A stretch of DNA of 8,550 nucleotides from DASRAJ01 sp039920305 (GTDB taxonomy: Bacteria > Bacteroidota > Bacteroidia > Chitinophagales > UBA10324). The notes under the pieces are model-generated. The model worked only from the letters and a program-made list of their open reading frames with translations. It was not told the origin of the DNA and made no database searches. Within the stretch, counting starts at the first letter, position 1. The number at the start of each line of letters is the position of its first letter. Shown one piece after another: positions 1-6,597 of this stretch. The stretch spans positions 1 through 8,550 of the forward strand of contig JBDSEA010000225.1 of NCBI GenBank assembly GCA_039920305.1, given 5' to 3'. A program made the position numbers and the translations under genes.

Positions 1-1831
1 TTGGAAGAAGGCGGAGCTTTGCTCTCCTGCCTAACAAATTAACCGAGTGGCTCAGGTAGCTTTCTCTTATCTCACCGGCAATGAGGGCATCAGGATTTGC
101 AACTGCATCATCTGCATATTTTCCGGGCATCCAGTATTCAAGCCGTAAACCCATATCAGCAATAAGCCCGCGAAACTTGAATTTGTCTGTTACGTAGAAT
201 GCTCCTTTCACGGGAGAAACTTTCCACACGTCACTCACATCTCCGAGGCGAAAAGATTGTGTGAATTGTGAATCAGGCAACTGAACCGGCGCACCGATCC
301 AGGGGCGGTAGATATCAATCCATTGTAGCTCATCATGCTTGAATTCCATGCCTGCCGCAAAGCGATTGAGCGTATTTTTTGAATAAAAAGATGCGGAGGC
401 CCTCATAGTATATTCCTCTGCATAGTGATCATGCCAAAGGGTAGCAATACCATCGTTGTTGTAAAGCCCTGGTGCAGGATTGACGAACACAATGGAGTCA
501 TCAGGATTAAAATAAGAAGCAGGAAACTGAACAATCGAGGCCGGATCAAATTCTGAATTCACTTCTGCCGGTCGCCAGGGCCGACCGTTAGCATCAGCAC
601 GCAGGTGCACAAACAGTCGTGAAAGCGATAAGCGATAGTTTACCGCAGGGTTGGGAGTGTGATTCCACTGCAATGATTCAAGATTGGTATCATGGGTATA
701 GGTGTTCGCATTTTCAGGTTGAAGGGCAAAGGAAAACTGATACCCCGGGGTGAACGGAACTTCAGCGCTTGTGATGCGCAGCATGTTAAAATCCTGATTG
801 ATCGTCAGGGATTTGAGATAAGTAAATGAGATTTTTTTTATCGGGGAAAATTCATAGTTCAGCTTTAATGTTCCTGCCCAGCGGTTATCTGCACCGGGAG
901 ACCAGAAGGAATCCGGATAAAGAGAAGAAGTTACCTGCTTCGCGGGGTTCCGGATATAAGTATCAGTGAAATTGATCTTCAGAGAAGTGAAATAACGAAG
1001 CTTTGAAGCAGAAAGCGTATCGCTTCTTTTCGAGGTATTAAAGATAACGGGCCCGCCCATCCCGAGCTCATAGGTAGATTGATTGAAAACTGAATTCCAG
1101 TCAGAATTAAATCCGAAGTTGTCTCTTTTTACCGAGGCATTTAAGGCAAAGCGATTACCGCCACCACGCGTTCTGGCGTTCACTATTCCGGCGGAAGCAT
1201 CACCGTATTCAGCAGAAGGGGTGCTCGTGGTAATTTCCATGTTGTCAATGGCATTTGTTCCGATGTCAATTCCGAAACCTGTGCCTGCCAGAGGATCACC
1301 GGCAGAAACATCATCAATATAAAATCCGGTCTGGTAGGTTCTGCCGCCACGGATGTGGATGCCCTCTGGTTCAAGCTGTATTCCGGCCTGCGTGTTGAGC
1401 AGTCCCTGTACATTTCTTCCCGGAACCGCGTCAATCACGTCGCGTGATATCTGCGACCTGCTTCGGGATTCTTCTACATCAATAAGCGGCTTGTCACCTA
1501 TAACTACCACTTCCTGGTCAAGCGTAAAAGCACTGGTATTCATCTGAATGTTCAGCACTTTTTCTTCCGCTTCTTTAATAACAATGCCTGTATGCAGCAT
1601 TTTTTCATATCCGATGTAGCTCACTTCTACCTGGTAGGTACCCGGTGGCAGCTCCAGTTGATATTTTCCATTCACATCGCTGACTGCACCATGCCGGGTT
1701 CCTTTTACTAAAATGGTGACGCCAATTAATTCACTGTTATCTTTTTTATCTGTGACCTTACCGGTAAGGGCAGACTGGGCAAAAGTGATCAGCGAATGAA
1801 TTAAGAAAGCAGGCAACAGAAGGAATCGCAT
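1..1831 (-). CDS. TonB-dependent receptor with N-terminal carboxypeptidase-regulatory-like domain, 3'-partial
   Basis: Reading the minus strand from the ATG at 1831 gives about 610 codons without a stop to the window edge, so the C-terminus is missing. Residues 1-19 form a signal peptide ending FAQ. Residues about 20-100 are a carboxypeptidase-regulatory-like beta-sandwich (GKVTDKK, LIGVTILVKGT, VSDVNGKYQLELPPGTYQV, SYIGYEK). A TonB-box-like segment EVVVIGDKPLID (107-118) leads into the plug (about 125-225), with IHIRGGR, GFYIDDV and SAEYGDASAGIVNARTRGG. The rest alternates aromatic and polar residues like an outer-membrane barrel. Such proteins import a ligand across the outer membrane using TonB-ExbBD energy. 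Full-length relatives are usually 900-1000 residues, so about a third is probably absent. It lacks the usual SusC/RagA signature, no SusD-like partner is visible, and the substrate cannot be named. The family is confident; the ligand is unknown. Confidence 0.93.
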   Translation of the reverse strand, partial: MRFLLLPAFLIHSLITFAQSALTGKVTDKKDNSELIGVTILVKGTRHGAVSDVNGKYQLELPPGTYQVEVSYIGYEKMLHTGIVIKEAEEKVLNIQMNTSAFTLDQEVVVIGDKPLIDVEESRSRSQISRDVIDAVPGRNVQGLLNTQAGIQLEPEGIHIRGGRTYQTGFYIDDVSAGDPLAGTGFGIDIGTNAIDNMEITTSTPSAEYGDASAGIVNARTRGGGNRFALNASVKRDNFGFNSDWNSVFNQSTYELGMGGPVIFNTSKRSDTLSASKLRYFTSLKINFTDTYIRNPAKQVTSSLYPDSFWSPGADNRWAGTLKLNYEFSPIKKISFTYLKSLTINQDFNMLRITSAEVPFTPGYQFSFALQPENANTYTHDTNLESLQWNHTPNPAVNYRLSLSRLFVHLRADANGRPWRPAEVNSEFDPASIVQFPASYFNPDDSIVFVNPAPGLYNNDGIATLWHDHYAEEYTMRASASFYSKNTLNRFAAGMEFKHDELQWIDIYRPWIGAPVQLPDSQFTQSFRLGDVSDVWKVSPVKGAFYVTDKFKFRGLIADMGLRLEYWMPGKYADDAVANPDALIAGEIRESYLSHSVNLLGRRAKLRLLP

Positions 1832-1836
1832 GGGTA

Positions 1837-1844
1837 CGAATGTA
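1837..1844 (-). promoter_or_regulatory. Possible -7 box for the TonB receptor gene
   Basis: The minus strand reads TACATTCG, a one-mismatch fit to the Bacteroidota -7 consensus TAnnTTTG, ending 5 nt before the receptor ATG. I see no convincing -33 TTG at the normal distance. If it is real, the mRNA would be nearly leaderless. Weak on its own; it gains some weight from similar boxes before other genes in the window. Confidence 0.25.
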
Positions 1845-1907
1845 GAATGAAGAATAATCCGGTTGCTGTTCTTTCTTATTAACCGTAATATTTATTTTTT
1901 CTGCAAG

Positions 1908-1939
1908 ATCAGCAGTATCCTGGCTGAATCAGCATCCTG
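1908..1939. repeat. Imperfect direct repeat in intergenic DNA
   Basis: ATCAGCAGTATCCTG (1908-1922) is followed 5 bp later by ATCAGCATCCTG (1928-1939), the same word lacking three internal bases. It lies about 80-110 bp upstream of the TonB receptor start and could be a regulator site or a chance duplication. The gene-free stretch 1832-2081 otherwise holds only the stem-loop at 1996-2026 and the weak -7 box. Confidence 0.3.
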
Positions 1940-1995
1940 ATATCCGGAGTAGGACACTATATTGACGATTTTCGTGAGAAGATCATTGAATGTAA

Positions 1996-2026
1996 GTTCC
2001 TTTATTCAGTAATCCTGAACAGGAAC
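1996..2026 (-). terminator. Stem-loop downstream of the PspC gene, possible terminator
   Basis: GTTCCT (1996-2001) pairs with AGGAAC (2021-2026). Inside it TTCAG (2005-2009) pairs with CTGAA (2015-2019) around a 5-nt loop, with a 3/1 internal loop between the stems. It starts about 55 bp past the stop of the minus-strand PspC gene and precedes the receptor gene. No T-run follows on either strand, so it is not a classical intrinsic terminator. It could also be an mRNA-stabilising hairpin. Confidence 0.35.
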
Positions 2027-2081
2027 CAATCTGAGTTGCAAAAAGATGTATGGGAAAAGAATTTAAAATTGTTCCTGCCGT

Positions 2082-2297
2082 TCATTCCCAAACGGGATTT
2101 TTCTTTTCCGCAAGATATTTTCTCAGGTTGATCCAGAAAGCTAGAACCAGATAAATAATGATGGGGGAAGTGATGGCTATAAAGCTGGCATAGATGAAAT
2201 AAAGACGAATAATGCCGGGGGCTATACCAAGCTTTTCTCCTAAAAACGAGCACACTCCAAAAATCCTTCCTTCAACAAAATATTTTATGCGGTTCAT
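2082..2297 (-). CDS. Small stand-alone PspC-domain membrane protein
   Basis: A 71-residue protein that is almost entirely one PspC domain. The motif FGVCSFLGEKLGIAPGIIRL (13-32) is the family core (GVC-GLxxxxGI-xxxxR), followed by a strongly hydrophobic stretch at about 33-57 (YFIYASFIAITSPIIIYLVL and on) and a basic tail NLRKYLAEKKNPVW. PspC proteins are inner-membrane components of the phage-shock/envelope-stress response in proteobacteria; mini versions without PspA or PspB nearby are common in Bacteroidota, and their role there is not well defined. I chose the second in-frame Met, at 2297, because the family similarity begins at MNRIKYF and because a perfect TAnnTTTG box ends 4 nt before it; starting at 2324 would add nine unrelated hydrophobic residues and put that box inside the gene. 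It is divergent from glnS and upstream of the TonB receptor gene on the same strand. Confidence 0.85.
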   Translation of the reverse strand: MNRIKYFVEGRIFGVCSFLGEKLGIAPGIIRLYFIYASFIAITSPIIIYLVLAFWINLRKYLAEKKNPVWE

Positions 2298-2301
2298 GAA
2301 C

Positions 2302-2309
2302 CAAAAATA
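2302..2309 (-). promoter_or_regulatory. -7 promoter box for the PspC gene
   Basis: The minus strand reads TATTTTTG, an exact match to TAnnTTTG, ending 4 nt before the chosen ATG; this implies a leaderless or nearly leaderless transcript. A TTTG lies upstream, but with a 12-nt spacer instead of the usual 17-23, so the -33 element is unclear. Confidence 0.4.
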
Positions 2310-2316
2310 AAAAACA

Positions 2317-2332
2317 GATATCAAATGATATC
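2317..2332. repeat. GATATC repeat pair, 10-bp period, operator-like
   Basis: GATATC occurs at 2317-2322 and 2327-2332 with AAAT between, so the copies repeat every 10 bp, one helical turn. As GATATC is itself a palindrome, the element is both a direct and an inverted repeat. It sits just upstream of the PspC -7 box, where a regulator dimer could bind. No regulator is identified. Confidence 0.35.
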
Positions 2333-2490
2333 AGACCGGGTGTATGTTTTTTAAGAATGTTTATAATTTCTCTTTTGCTTTATTAATGCCGGATGTGACT
2401 GCACCCTACTTAAAATTTGCACTTGTTTGCTATTCAGGATATGAATCGGGTTCAGCACTTGTGAGCTGATCATTGCTAATTCTGCCGTTT

Positions 2491-2498
2491 TAACTTTG
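2491..2498 (+). promoter_or_regulatory. -7 promoter box for glnS
   Basis: TAACTTTG matches the consensus TAnnTTTG exactly and ends 16 nt before the glnS ATG. A TTG at 2473-2475 could be the -33 element, though the 15-nt spacer is short of the usual 17-23. The predicted leader is about 10 nt and A-rich (GCGCAAAAAAATTT precedes the ATG), with no Shine-Dalgarno sequence. The rest of 2333-2490 shows nothing else I can name. Confidence 0.55.
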
Positions 2499-2514
2499 CA
2501 GCGCAAAAAAATTT

Positions 2515-4176
2515 ATGACAGAAGAATCCAAACCGAAAAATTTTCTCGAAGAAATTATCGAAGAAGATCTCAGCAGCGGAAAATACCAAACCATTCAAAC
2601 CCGCTTTCCTCCTGAGCCAAATGGCTACCTCCACATCGGGCATGCAAAATCTATTTGCTTAAACTTTGGACTTGCAGACAAATACGGAGGTAAAACGAAT
2701 CTGAGGTTTGATGATACCAACCCTTCAACAGAAGAAACAGAGTATGTTGAAAGCATCAAGGCCGATGTGAACTGGCTTGGGTTTCAGTGGGATAATGAAT
2801 TGTACGCATCGGATTATTTTGAAAAGCTTTTTGACTTTGCTGTAACCCTCATAAAAAAAGGACTGGCATACGTGGATGATTCTTCAGCTGAAGAAATAGC
2901 TGCCACCAAAGGCACAACCACCGGGCACGGAATAGAAAGCCCGCACAGGAATCGTTCAGTTGAGGAAAATCTTGATCTCTTCACCCGCATGCGCCAGGGA
3001 GAATTCCGCGACGGTGAAAAAGTGCTGAGGGCTAAGATTGATATGGCTTCCGCCAACATGCACCTTCGTGATCCTATTATGTACCGCATCAAGCATGCAC
3101 ACCATCACCGCACAGGAAACGAATGGCACATTTACCCGATGTATGATTTTGCACATGGGCAGTGTGATTCAATTGAGCAGGTTACACATTCTATTTGCAC
3201 TCTTGAGTTTGAGGTGCATCGGCCGCTATACGAATGGTTCATTCAGCAGCTTGAGATATTTCCCTCCCGCCAGTATGAAATGGCACGCCTGAACATGACC
3301 TTCACGGTAATGAGTAAAAGGAAATTACTTCAGCTGGTGAATGAAAAGCTCGTGGATGGGTGGGATGATCCGCGGATGCCTACCATTTCCGGAATGAGGA
3401 GAAGGGGATATACACCAGAGGCCCTCCGGCAGTTTTGTGAGCGCATCGGTGTGGCACGCAGAGAAAATATAATTGACATAGGCTTACTTGAATATTGTGT
3501 GCGGGAGGACCTGAATAAAAGAGCTCCCCGCAGAATGGCAGTGCTTGATCCTGTAAAGCTGGTGATTTTGAATTATGATCAGGACCGGGAGGAGATCTTT
3601 AAAAGTGAGAATAATCCCGAAGATGCCGGCTCAGGTTCACGTGACATTCCATTCAGCAGGGAAGTGTGGATTGAGCGCAATGATTTCATGGAAAACCCTC
3701 CTAAGAAATACCACCGGCTGGCTCCCGGATTTATGGTAAGACTCAAGAGCGCATACATCGTGAAGTGTGAAAAATTTTTACGCGGTGAGGATGGGAGAAT
3801 AAAAGAAATTCATTGCTCGTATATTCCGGAATCTAAAAGCGGAAATGATACAAGCGGGATTGCAGTAAAAGGAACCATACACTGGGTTAGCGTCAGGCAT
3901 GCTATAAAATCAACTGTAAATCTTTATGACCGGTTATTCAAAGTCGAAAACCCTGATGCCGGTGAGGGGGATTTTAAGGATCACATCAACCCACATTCGC
4001 TTCAGGTAAGTTACGATTCGCTTGTTGAGCCTGATTTGAGCAGCGCACAGCCGGGAGAGCACTATCAGTTCATCCGAAGCGGATATTTCTGCGTTGATAA
4101 AAATTCAACTCCGGAGAATTTAATCTTCAACAGGGCGGTGACTTTGAAAGACAGCTGGAAGGGCGTAGTATCCTGA
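2515..4176 (+). CDS. glnS: Glutaminyl-tRNA synthetase
   Basis: GlnRS is a cytoplasmic class I aminoacyl-tRNA synthetase that joins glutamine to tRNA-Gln using ATP. The 553 residues match the E. coli enzyme (about 554). The class I ATP-binding signature is FPPEPNGYLHIGHAKS, with HIGH at residues 40-43, and the second signature VMSKRKL has MSKR at 266-269. Other GlnRS features are LRFDDTNP (near 64-71), which binds the ATP/amino-acid region, and CTLEFEVHRPLYEW in the catalytic fold. The Rossmann catalytic region spans about 25-270 and the anticodon-binding beta-barrels about 340-550. It lacks the C-terminal YqeY domain found in some longer bacterial GlnRS proteins. The start is the ATG 16 nt after an exact -7 box, followed by the expected acidic N-terminal helix. 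Having it means Gln-tRNA can be made directly, without the GatCAB transamidation route. Very sure. Confidence 0.98.
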   Translation: MTEESKPKNFLEEIIEEDLSSGKYQTIQTRFPPEPNGYLHIGHAKSICLNFGLADKYGGKTNLRFDDTNPSTEETEYVESIKADVNWLGFQWDNELYASDYFEKLFDFAVTLIKKGLAYVDDSSAEEIAATKGTTTGHGIESPHRNRSVEENLDLFTRMRQGEFRDGEKVLRAKIDMASANMHLRDPIMYRIKHAHHHRTGNEWHIYPMYDFAHGQCDSIEQVTHSICTLEFEVHRPLYEWFIQQLEIFPSRQYEMARLNMTFTVMSKRKLLQLVNEKLVDGWDDPRMPTISGMRRRGYTPEALRQFCERIGVARRENIIDIGLLEYCVREDLNKRAPRRMAVLDPVKLVILNYDQDREEIFKSENNPEDAGSGSRDIPFSREVWIERNDFMENPPKKYHRLAPGFMVRLKSAYIVKCEKFLRGEDGRIKEIHCSYIPESKSGNDTSGIAVKGTIHWVSVRHAIKSTVNLYDRLFKVENPDAGEGDFKDHINPHSLQVSYDSLVEPDLSSAQPGEHYQFIRSGYFCVDKNSTPENLIFNRAVTLKDSWKGVVS

Positions 4177-4195
4177 CTCCGGCGGCTATCAGGAT
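4170..4195. terminator. Shared hairpin between convergent glnS and dinB-like genes
   Basis: ATCCTGA (4170-4176) and TCAGGAT (4189-4195) form a perfect 7-bp inverted repeat around 12 nt containing a GC-rich CCGGCGG that can add two inner pairs. On the plus strand it is followed by TTTT, so it can serve as an intrinsic terminator for glnS. The stop codons of both genes (TGA at 4174-4176 on plus; TGA at 4191-4189 on minus) lie inside the arms. No T-run follows on the minus strand, so termination of the DinB-like gene is less certain. Confidence 0.6.
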
Positions 4196-4692
4196 TTTGC
4201 CCGATTTTCCCTGTAGAAAAAAATTAAATCAGTTTTTGGTAATTCTGTAACACCGGCAGTCCTCAGCAGGGTAACAAGCTGTCCGCGGTGATGGGTGCTG
4301 TGATTGAAAATATGCGCGAGTACCTGGTATTGCGATGAGGTTACAATGCCCCCGCTCATGGTTGCATATTTCTTTACTGATTTCAGATCAGTCTTATCCA
4401 GAAGGCTAACAATCTTCTGAAGTTTTTTGGATGTGCTGATTACACCTTCGAGCATTTCTTCCCTTGTACCTTCAAAAGTTGCTGAAGGATAAGCGGTAAC
4501 AGACACTCCTTCAAGACGATTGATCCAGATCAGCTGCGCATCCCAGATGTGCAGTAAAGTTTTTTGAATGGTTGTGAAGCTGCTTGACATTTCTTTCATT
4601 ATTTGCTCTTCAGAAAGGGACGCGATCACTCTGCAGATCAGTTGATTTGCCCAGACATTATACTGAGCATATTCCCGGATAAATTTTTTCAC
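4189..4692 (-). CDS. DinB-like (DinB/YfiT family) putative metal-dependent protein
   Basis: The product is a four-helix-bundle DinB-family protein of about 167 residues, the usual family size. Counting from the GTG at 4692, the N-terminal helix is KKFIREYAQYNVWANQLI, the first predicted metal-binding histidine is in LLHIWDA (His48), and the other two are in NHSTHHRGQ (His131 and His135). Members are small soluble proteins; some are thiol-dependent transferases (bacillithiol or mycothiol) or damage-inducible proteins, but most have no assigned reaction, and none can be assigned here. The start is uncertain because the reading frame has no ATG near the family start. GTG codons exist at 4692, 4698 and 4770. 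I prefer 4692: similarity begins there, the 24-26 extra residues from 4770 look unrelated to the family, and a -7-like TTATTTTG (4705-4698) ends 5 nt upstream. It converges on glnS with 12 bp between the stop codons. Confidence 0.85.
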   Translation of the reverse strand: MKKFIREYAQYNVWANQLICRVIASLSEEQIMKEMSSSFTTIQKTLLHIWDAQLIWINRLEGVSVTAYPSATFEGTREEMLEGVISTSKKLQKIVSLLDKTDLKSVKKYATMSGGIVTSSQYQVLAHIFNHSTHHRGQLVTLLRTAGVTELPKTDLIFFYRENRAKS

Positions 4693-4836
4693 GTGCACAA
4701 AATAATAAAAGATGATATGGAACTCATCCTGATGAAATTTGCCTGCCTTATTGAATGATCGGGAACGCACGCTGCTTTTGTCACTTAGCTTTAGTATATA
4801 ACTGATCGTGCCTTTCAGCGATTTACCTCTCCTGCC

Positions 4837-4844
4837 TACCTTCG
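4837..4844 (+). promoter_or_regulatory. -7 promoter box for the PLP enzyme gene
   Basis: TACCTTCG fits TAnnTTTG with one mismatch and ends 16 nt before the ATG at 4861, the same distance as for glnS. TTTC at 4813-4816 lies 20 nt upstream and could act as a degenerate -33 element. The leader is AT-rich with no Shine-Dalgarno sequence. The rest of the 4693-4860 divergent region shows nothing further. Confidence 0.45.
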
Positions 4845-4860
4845 CGCAAATTTTATTATC

Positions 4861-6075
4861 ATGGATTTAAAATTCGGTTCAGTCTGTGTTCGCAACCCAC
4901 AAACAAAATTCGATTATGCCCAGCCTCACATGGAGCCCATCATTGCTTCCACTACTTTCTCCTATGATGATCCGGAAGCACTCATGGAAATTTTTTTAGG
5001 TGAGAAGAAGGGATTTATTTATTCCCGCTGGAGTAATCCGACTGTAGAGCTGGCGGAGAACAAGATTGCCGCCCTTGAAAGCTGCGGAATAAATGATACT
5101 GAAGGAAATCCGCTGCAGCTTAAAGCAAGAGTATTCAGCTCAGGAATGGGCGCAATTACAACGATGTTCCTGTCCACGCTAAAACCCGGGGAAAAAGTGA
5201 TCGTGCAGGGTACCCTTTATGGCGGAACCAATGAGCTCCTTACAAAGGTTTTAGCACCGCTTGGCATTCTTCCTGTAATCACTGATTTGAAAGATCTTAA
5301 CCGGGTGGCCGGGCTTGCAGATGATGAACACGTAAAAATGATTTACATTGAAACACCCGCCAACCCTACCATTGATTGCTATGATATCGAAGCACTCGCA
5401 GCCATCGCTGCAAAGAAGGATCAATGGGTCACCGTAGATAATACGTTTGCAACTCCCTTCCTGCAGCAGCCGTTTCAGCTGGGTGCAGACCTTGTAGTTC
5501 ACAGCAGCACTAAATTTTTGAATGGTCACGGAAACTCAACGAGCGGAACCCTGATTGCGCGGGATATTGAATTGATGGATAAAACTGTTTTTACCTACCT
5601 CAGGCTTCTTGGTACCAACAGCAATGCTTTCGATGGCTGGCTGTTACTGCAGGGAATGAAAACCCTGGAAGTGAGAATGCAACGGCATTGCAGCAACGCA
5701 ATGGCTATGGCAAACTTTCTATCTTCCCACAACAAAATCTCACAGGTAAATTATTGCGGACTAACATCACATCCTGACCATGCGGTCGCGAAGAAGCAGA
5801 TGAAAAGCTTTGGTGGCATGCTAAGCTTCGAGCTGAAGGATGGGCTGACTGCTGGAAAAAAATTGCTGAGAAACATCCATCTCTGCCAGCTTGCCGTTTC
5901 ATTGGGAACAGTGGACACCATCATTCAGCATCCTGCGAGCATGAGTCATGTAGGGGTGAAGAAAGAAATTCGTGAACAGTACGGAATAACTGATGGATTG
6001 ATCCGGCTTTCAGTAGGGATTGAGGATCCTGACGATCTGATTGCTGATCTCGGCAATGCGCTGGATCAGCTATAA
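4861..6075 (+). CDS. Cys/Met-metabolism PLP-dependent enzyme (cystathionine gamma-synthase/lyase, methionine gamma-lyase family)
   Basis: A 404-residue fold-type I PLP enzyme of the transsulfuration family, cytoplasmic and usually tetrameric. Visible active-site parts are YSRWSNPT (54-61; Tyr54 and Arg56 bind the PLP phosphate of the neighbouring subunit), SSGMGAI (93-99; phosphate loop), TLYGGTNE with Tyr120 stacking on the cofactor, ETPANPT (near 163-169), VDNTFATP with Asp193 for the pyridine nitrogen, HSSTKFLNGH with Lys218 forming the Schiff base, SLGTVDTIIQHPA, and Arg382 in RLSVGIED for the substrate carboxylate. Position 122 is Gly where typical methionine gamma-lyases have a reactive Cys, which argues against classical methionine gamma-lyase. 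About 11 extra residues (around 74-88) sit before the phosphate loop. The reaction could be cystathionine gamma-synthase, cystathionine lyase or an O-acyl-homoserine sulfhydrylase; the sequence alone does not settle it. A hotdog thioesterase gene follows after 35 bp, probably on the same transcript. Confidence 0.93.
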   Translation: MDLKFGSVCVRNPQTKFDYAQPHMEPIIASTTFSYDDPEALMEIFLGEKKGFIYSRWSNPTVELAENKIAALESCGINDTEGNPLQLKARVFSSGMGAITTMFLSTLKPGEKVIVQGTLYGGTNELLTKVLAPLGILPVITDLKDLNRVAGLADDEHVKMIYIETPANPTIDCYDIEALAAIAAKKDQWVTVDNTFATPFLQQPFQLGADLVVHSSTKFLNGHGNSTSGTLIARDIELMDKTVFTYLRLLGTNSNAFDGWLLLQGMKTLEVRMQRHCSNAMAMANFLSSHNKISQVNYCGLTSHPDHAVAKKQMKSFGGMLSFELKDGLTAGKKLLRNIHLCQLAVSLGTVDTIIQHPASMSHVGVKKEIREQYGITDGLIRLSVGIEDPDDLIADLGNALDQL

Positions 6076-6110
6076 ATTTTTAAAAAATATTTCAACAATT
6101 CAATTTAACT

Positions 6111-6536
6111 ATGAAAATCTGGAGACAGGACTGGACTATAGAGCACCTGAATTCCTTCCACAAAAATACCATGCAGGATTTTTTGGGATTAGAGTTCCTC
6201 GAGATCGGTGATGATTTTCTGAAAGCCCGCATGCCCGTCAATGAACGTACAAAACAGCCTATGGGATTGCTTCATGGTGGCGCCAATGTGGTTCTTGCAG
6301 AATCACTTGGCAGCGTGGCTTCAGTAATGTGTGCTGATATTGAAAAGCAAACCGTAGTAGGACTTGAGATCAACGCCAATCATTTGAAAGCAGTGCGTGA
6401 AGGGCATATTACGGGAATCACCCGGCCAGTTCACATCGGGCGAAGTACCCAGGTGTGGGAGATAAAAATTTACAATGATGCGGGTCAGCTTACCTGCATC
6501 AGCCGAATAACCAATGCAATCCTTGAAAGAAAATAG
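6111..6536 (+). CDS. Hotdog-fold thioesterase, MenI/YdiI-like (PaaI family)
   Basis: A 141-residue single hotdog domain that hydrolyses an acyl-CoA or aryl-CoA thioester in the cytoplasm. It closely resembles E. coli MenI (YdiI, 1,4-dihydroxy-2-naphthoyl-CoA hydrolase, about 136 residues) and its paralogue EntH: MPVNERTKQPMGLLHGGANV, then VLAESLGSVAS, and VGLEINANHLK. The family's catalytic carboxylate is Glu64 in the AES motif on the central helix; Gln49 and His55 line the thioester site. MenI acts in menaquinone synthesis, which suits Bacteroidota, the main respiratory quinone there being menaquinone, but no men gene is nearby and no enterobactin genes are seen, so the substrate is inferred from similarity only. 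It lies 35 bp after the PLP enzyme with no terminator or clear -7 box between them, so co-transcription is likely. No Shine-Dalgarno sequence; the ATG follows an AT-rich leader. The family is certain; the substrate is moderately likely. Confidence 0.92.
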   Translation: MKIWRQDWTIEHLNSFHKNTMQDFLGLEFLEIGDDFLKARMPVNERTKQPMGLLHGGANVVLAESLGSVASVMCADIEKQTVVGLEINANHLKAVREGHITGITRPVHIGRSTQVWEIKIYNDAGQLTCISRITNAILERK

Positions 6537-6584
6537 GTTTCTGCAGGTGATATTTTAAAAAATTAAGGAAGTCGGCTTCAGTGC

Positions 6585-6592
6585 TATCTTCG
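6585..6592 (+). promoter_or_regulatory. btuB: -7 promoter box for the riboswitch-btuB transcript
   Basis: TATCTTCG fits TAnnTTTG with one mismatch and ends 5 nt before the first pairing base of the riboswitch P1 stem, where transcription should start. A degenerate TTA at 6563-6565 lies 19 nt upstream in the -33 position. This allows btuB to be transcribed separately from the thioesterase gene. Confidence 0.42.
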
Positions 6593-6597
6593 CACCG

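Noticed and set aside
1083..1547. Short open frames on the plus strand (1083-1322 and 1353-1547) and on the minus strand at 1183-1434
   Set aside because: They overlap the uninterrupted TonB receptor frame, whose plug motifs are clear, and their translations show no family features.
2002..2253. 83-residue minus-strand open frame
   Set aside because: It overlaps the PspC gene in another frame, and its product looks like random translated sequence. The PspC frame has conserved motifs and a promoter box.
2452..2469. TCAGC...GCTGA hairpin upstream of glnS, as a T-box-like leader
   Set aside because: The stem is only 5 bp with an 8-nt loop, it lies upstream of the predicted transcription start, and no T-box or specifier motif is present.
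2814..3292. Three short open frames inside glnS
   Set aside because: They lie wholly within the confidently identified glnS and have no recognisable domain.
5251..5902. Minus-strand open frames within the PLP enzyme gene
   Set aside because: They are antisense shadows of a gene with all active-site motifs intact.
6537..6580. AT-rich TATTTTAAAAAATTAA after the thioesterase as a terminator
   Set aside because: There is no GC-rich stem before a T-run; the sequence is only AT-rich, so no terminator is called.
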